Shown here: one piece after another, positions 58,847-64,000 of the stretch
Numbering within the stretch: position 1 is the first letter of the stretch
Layout: each line of letters begins with the position of its first letter
Assembly (NCBI GenBank): GCA_023634235.1
Contig: JAMKCF010000003.1
Span: forward strand, 23,716,742-23,780,741
Source of the DNA: Pisaster brevispinus
Lineage: Eukaryota; Echinodermata; Asteroidea; Forcipulatida; Asteriidae
Direction: 5' to 3'
DNA: 64,000 bases
The notes under the pieces: generated by a model
Seen by the model: only the letters and a program-made list of their open reading frames with translations
Databases searched by the model: none
What the model was told of the DNA's origin: nothing
Made by a program: the position numbers and the translations under genes

Positions 58847-60426
58847 CTGTGAAAATGAGATTAAAAAAAACACAGCCATACTTCAACATTTTAACTTCCT
58901 GACAACAACAGTATTACAAATGGCAAATTCTTTATAAAGGTACATATTATTTTATAATCCAGTCTACAGATAGGCCTAATGGACAAGGTTCTCCCCCGCA
59001 AAAGCTACATGTTTATGTAGCGTATTGGGCCAATACATCTGAATTGCAGCTGATGCGCCAAAAAAACCACAAATGATCTTTTTCTCAGATTTCTTCTTTT
59101 TTTAACTTCAGATCAATTTCACAAACATCGTAAAGATAAGTTTGCATTTAGAATGTCCAAGAGTGCACATAGGGCACCAATAAATAATTTTTTATATGGT
59201 CCAGAATGCCCCCCCCCCCCAGTTTTGAAGGAATCCCGGAGAGAACACTGATGGACTTGATTGTCAAGACAATTGCTCAAGAGTGTTTACTGTCAGATTA
59301 TAATATTTGTTTTGGTTTCACCATTAACAACATGTAACACTGATGTGTAATTTTTTTCAGCACTGTACACTCAGTGCTTTTCAAGTCCTGTGGGGAAAAA
59401 AACCCAGAGGCTATCAGTACTCCGGTAAGATTCGAACCCCGACCCCCACATTCTACAGCAGGTATCATCACCACTGGACCATAATACAATGTATCATGTT
59501 ATTACTTTGGTTTTCACCATTCATCACTGATGTTTGATAGGCAGTGCATCTAGGCCTACTCAGTGCTTTTCAAGTCCTGTGGGGAAAAAACAGAGGCTAA
59601 ACTACTCCGGTGAGGTTCGAACCCCGACCCCCAGATTCTACAGCAGATATCATCACCACTAGAAGACCGAGTGAGAAGAGGCTAGTTCGAACCATGTACC
59701 ATGTACCATGTACAGGTAAAATAAAAAATGATATTATATAAATTTCTCTGATAATTATTACATGAATCTTAGTATCAATTGTCAGAGTTCTCCCCAGGAT
59801 TTTCCAAAACTATGGGCATTCGGAACCCAAATTTGTGAAGTTTTGCCGAAGGGCGTTGAATTGAAAGGAGGTCCTTAAAACTGCATTTGACCTAGGAGTC
59901 CCTCTTTAAGTTTACAATGTACTTATCGAGTACTAACAATGTATAATTTATAACCCTGTATGTATGTACATTTTTGTGTACGCACTTCCTTATTATTCAT
60001 AACAATGAAAGCTTAAATGTCAATAGAGTGCGCAACTCTTGTTTTTAAAATGACTGACAATAAAATTTAAGTGCATGATTTCGTTTTCCTTCACACATTA
60101 CAGACTAGGCAGTTTGGCTAGCGTGGCCTAATTCCTCAGCTCTACTCTCTTCTCCTACATGTCACTCCGCAAGAAATTGTTTAAACTTGGATAAGAATTG
60201 GTATGCCTGACCCTGCGATAAACTCTTATTGTTTGGGGCCTACTGGCTGGCCTCAGTCCAGCTGAATTCTGGCATTGGAGGATTTGGGACTGTATAAGAA
60301 TAAAGAAATGTCCATGGGAACATGTTAACAGTCATGCCAGAATGTTCAAAGTGTGCGAGACTTGTATGTTTTTTGGGGCTGACTGTAGAATGGAGGGTGC
60401 TTTTAATGTGCATAAAGTACATTATG
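58847..60426. other. Probable first intron of the TLCD3-like gene
   Basis: No exon recognised. Two tandem minus-strand SINE family 2 copies lie at 59343-59490 and 59551-59680 (aagtcctgtggggaaaaaac, antisense B-box gattcgaaccccgacc), and a C-run near 59210. Confidence 0.55.
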
Positions 60427-61146
60427 AGTAGACTGTGTAATTATAATATTAATACTGATATAGTGTTCCAGTTATTAAAATGACCTGGTAAATTCCGTTG
60501 GCTGTCTGGGTTGCTTTGGCTAGCTTTGGATCGCTGCTTTTGCATATATTAAGCATGTTAGCCAAGTGTAGCAACAACAATCCAGAGGGGATGCTCAATT
60601 TGAGTAGACTGTGTAATATAATATTAATCATTAATATTGATGTTGTTCAAATAATAAAAATGACCTGGTTAATTCCGTTGGCTGTCTGGGTTGCTTTGGC
60701 TAGCTTTGGATCGCTGCTTTTGCATATATTTAGCATGTTAGCCAAGTGTAGCAACAACAATCCAGAGGGGATGCTCAATTTGAGTAGACTGTGTAATATA
60801 ATATTAATCATTAATATTGATGTTGTTCAAATAATTAAAATGACCTGGTTAATTCCGTTGGCTGTCTGGGTTGCTTTGGCTAGCTTTGGATCGCTGCTTC
60901 TGCATATATTTAGCATGTTAGCCAAGTGTAGCAACAACCATCCAGAGGGGGATGCTCAATTTGAGTAGACTGTGTAAATAACATTAATACTAATATTGTT
61001 CAAATAATTAAAATGACTTGGTAAATTCCGTTGGCTGTTTGGATTTGCTTTGGCTAGCTTTGGATTGGATCGCTGCTTTTGCATACTAATGCATTGTTAG
61101 CCAAGTGTAGCAACAGCAATCCAGAGGGGATGCTCAATTTACAGTA
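60427..61146. repeat. 180-bp tandem repeat, about four copies
   Basis: tgacctggt(a/t)aattccgttggc starts at 60481, 60661 and 60841, exactly 180 bases apart. A drifted fourth copy starts near 61013. Because 180 is divisible by three, a plus-strand frame stays open through the array (VALASFGSLLLHIFSMLAKC repeated). This is not evidence of a gene. Confidence 0.93.
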
Positions 61147-61169
61147 GATGGTCTAATGTAGGCCATGCC

Positions 61170-61310
61170 CGAAGAAGCAGCTGCAGCTGTTGCTAAGAAT
61201 GTTGCTATGGTCAACCTCAGCTTCAACACATGATAACACTGTGATCCAGCCGCAGATGCAGCCGCAGATGCAACAGCAGGCGCAGCAGCAGTCGCAGCTA
61301 CTATTACAAT
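61170..61310. repeat. CAG/GCAG-rich stretch
   Basis: Two clusters: gaagaagcagctgcagctgt near 61170 and cagccgcagatgcagccgca ... cagcagcagtcgcagc at 61247-61300. Reads Gln-rich on plus and Cys-rich on minus. No gene context. Confidence 0.7.
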
Positions 61311-61598
61311 TCAGAAACTGCCTTACAGTTACACTGTCATGTGTAAACAATGCACAATGTGCGCACTGAGAGTAGTGTTATTAATATTTTCCCCATCACG
61401 TCCAATATATACGCCCGTACGGCAATCAATAATAGATGGTCTCAACCATGTATCAGGTTTTGTTACCAGCAGTCTCGGCAAAGTCACTAATAGCCTGTCT
61501 GGGAACCACTTAGAAGCAGCAGTTTTGCATACATGTACATGTAATAGCAACATAATGTATTTGGACAGAACATTTTTTTTTGCACACTGAATGCTGAT

Positions 61599-61743
61599 AT
61601 AGACTGTGCAAGTCTCGCGCGTATTCGAACATTGGGATCCGTTTAAGCGCGTGAGTTTGTTTCTTTAACGCGTTAAAGCAATGTACGTGGGACCACAGTG
61701 GTCCCAAAAATGTTCGAATACGCGCGAGACTTGCACGGTCTAT
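61599..61743. mobile_element. Palindromic MITE, copy 2
   Basis: Same length and ends as 24041-24183, opposite orientation (atagactgtgcaagtctcgc ... gagacttgcacggtctat). Confidence 0.9.
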
Positions 61744-63689
61744 TGAGTAGCAAACAAATTTTGGGTAGCAACTGATTCACTTTATGTAACATTTTGCTTA
61801 TCCTATGTTTCGTACATGAAGGAAAATCGTTCTGTGAAAAAACAGGCATTGTAGCAGTGTACAATGAGTACATTGTAAATTATACATAAAAGATCTCTAA
61901 TTTCCTTCCCTTTTAATATTACACCTGTAGTAATAAAAATAATATTAAAAGTTTGAAGCATTAACTTTTGCAAAAGGGTGCACTACAAAATATCAGGGAT
62001 AAAACCCATAACGTCAACGTGTCATAAGTGACACATCATTTTATTGTAAGTGCCAAGTTGAACATACAACAGACATTATTTTATTGTAAGTGGTACCTGG
62101 CTAGTGAAATCGTACAGTCTATAATGTACAGCGACGACCTGTCTATAATTGAATTGGGTCCCAATTAATGATGAAGTCAGTGCTTGTCACAAAAGGATAC
62201 AATTTTTGACAGTCAACTTCACTGGCCAAGACACAATCCGAGGTTGAATGGTCTTGTGCATGTACTGAATTCATTGTTACGGTTGATTACCGAATAGCAC
62301 TTACACATATGTAGTATGGACAAATCACAGTTAGCCAAAAATTACCAAACTGCCATGACTGTTAATTCAATAGTTCAAAGGCATGCACGAGAGAAGATAA
62401 AATGTACACATGAAGACCTTAGATGCATTGACGTCATGAATCTAACCTCCATGTTTGAGGTAAACATGGAATTACATGAAAGCCATGGATGCCAATAGTC
62501 TCTTGGCCTTGCTGCCCCTTCAAAATATTCTTTTATTTATTTTTTTATTTCCCCCCCCCAGTTTTTCTGTCACTCCCTGTTTTTTATTTTGAGTTTTATA
62601 CAGTAGTACCAACAAACAATCCCTACATATGCCAGATACTGATAACGCTGTTAAAGTCTAGAAACTCGGACTACATAATTTCTATCTAATTATAAAGAAA
62701 AAAACCAAGTTAAAGAACATAAATTTTATTTTTGAAAGTGTGTCAAAATAAAAACCAAAATAGCTAGCCCTAAGGAAAAAACTCACCAATTCATAGAAAT
62801 GTATTCAGTAAAGAGAAATAATTAAGAAAATGCTGTATTCAACATACACTTTCTAAGGTTTTTGAAAAGTGTTTTGGTGTTTTTCTTTTACCAATGTTTG
62901 ACTTTCTTCCCTTGATGAACAAAATTCCTCTCTTGAGTTGATGAATTGGTCGTAAATAAACAATATGCAAACAGACATTCCATCACTCAACCAGAACTCT
63001 GGCGCACGCATGCTAAATAAACTACATTCAGTGAGTACACGTGTAGCATTGTCAAGACCATCGTAGGCTGGGAAATGGCTTCTTTTTCATGATTTTAATA
63101 GTTTACACAATGATTCAAACTGACCGTTCATCTCATTGTATACTACACAATTCCATAATTGTTGTCTATGCAGGCAAAAGTACAGTGTATCCTATGTTAC
63201 AGTATTTAATATCTATTCTATTTCTATGCTGTATTCCTTGAAAGTAAGAAACTTAACGAGGATTGTGGTGTGGTGCTTCCAAGTTTTTTCCATCTAGGTT
63301 TAACAAAATAAGAGGATTTGTTTTGCATTTTGTGTGTTGTTAACATGTCCAGGTATGGCCAGGATTAATGTTTGCTTTCAGTTTTAGAATTCGTTTTTAT
63401 CTACCATTGACAATTGACATACAGATTCTGTACACAAAGGATGATGCAAAATTTTGTCCTGCACTGCCCCTCCTAACCAAACCACTGACCCCTGTTGACT
63501 GACAACCCCCTCTAGGATGTGGTATGGTCCAGTTTAGGATATCATGGCATATGAGCTGATCAGTGCTGTTCGATGTGGTTAAGACAATGGAAATATTACA
63601 ATGTCAGCATAGGCTAACAGCTGACAGCAGCCTTCACTGCAGGGTTTGAAATGCTGGGCACTTGTGCAAATGGCAATGGACGAAGCCAA
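61744..63689. other. No gene seen
   Basis: AT-rich DNA. I looked on the minus strand for a short signal-anchor exon to complete the TLCD3-like gene and saw none. Confidence 0.5.
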
Positions 63690-64000
63690 AAATATTTGTT
63701 TACATTTTTTTTTCTCACCAAAATATTTTTTTCAGATGACATAAAATTTCCAAATATCGTTTTCCAGCCGAAATCATTTTTACAAAATTTTTTGCCTCGC
63801 AAAAATAATTTCCCAAATTTCGTTTTCTCTGCAAACAAACTTTAACCAAATTTATTTTCTTGCCAAAATAATGTTCACAATTTACATTTCTCGCTGAAAA
63901 CTTTTCCACATTTTGTTTTGTTGAAGAAAAAAAAAATTTTTTAAATTTTGTTTTCTTGCCAACACAAACTTTTGAAAAATTGCGAGAAAACAAAATTCAG
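63690..64000. repeat. Degenerate AT-rich tandem array
   Basis: Irregular 30-40-base units of the form aaatttcgttttctcgcc-aaaataattttc run to the window edge. Frames through it read FFxxKxxFPNFVF-like on one strand. Confidence 0.65.

Noticed and set aside
60498..60968. 156-codon plus-strand frame
   Set aside because: It exists only because a 180-bp tandem repeat has a period divisible by three.

Overview
This is eukaryotic (animal) DNA. The genes are split into short exons with GT-AG splice sites, separated by long AT-rich introns full of SINEs, MITEs, foldback elements, LINE ends and minisatellites. Both recognisable proteins are animal families. The repeat style (short palindromic elements, tRNA-headed SINEs, frequent acatgta motifs) suggests a marine invertebrate, and I would guess an echinoderm. 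That placement is inference and no species is claimed.

Two protein genes can be read with confidence, both on the minus strand. (1) SMYD4, 43673 down to 20235: 18 coding exons were assembled by splice sites and reading phase. They give one 2961-nt frame (986 residues) with N-terminal TPRs, a SET domain split by a MYND zinc finger, post-SET cysteines and C-terminal TPRs. (2) A TLC-domain gene of the TLCD3/FAM57 type, 58846 down to 52072: the last four coding exons (233 residues) are present. The N-terminal exon was not found and probably lies beyond 64000. A third, weaker candidate is a minus-strand first coding exon at 14995-15027 with a YY1-like promoter motif; its other exons would lie to the left.

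Layout. 1-14.9 kb: no gene, nested repeats. 15.0-15.3 kb: candidate promoter and first exon. 15.3-20.2 kb: SINEs, a 61-bp tandem repeat and an AP-1-motif-rich repeat just past the SMYD4 stop. 20.2-43.7 kb: SMYD4, whose introns hold most of the repeats described. 43.7-52.0 kb: intergenic, with large foldbacks. 52.1-58.8 kb: TLCD3-like gene. 58.8-64 kb: probably its first intron, with a 180-bp tandem repeat, a CAG-rich stretch and a degenerate AT-rich array.

The most interesting non-gene signals are: hammerhead-ribozyme-like cores in a repeat family, with a compensatory base-pair change between copies; a 77-bp piece of SMYD4 exon 11 copied into the neighbouring intron; a piggyBac-type MITE next to a SMYD4 splice donor; several nested insertions whose layers can be ordered; and a perfect 52-bp inverted SINE pair. 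No prokaryotic-type defence system, CRISPR array or virus was seen.
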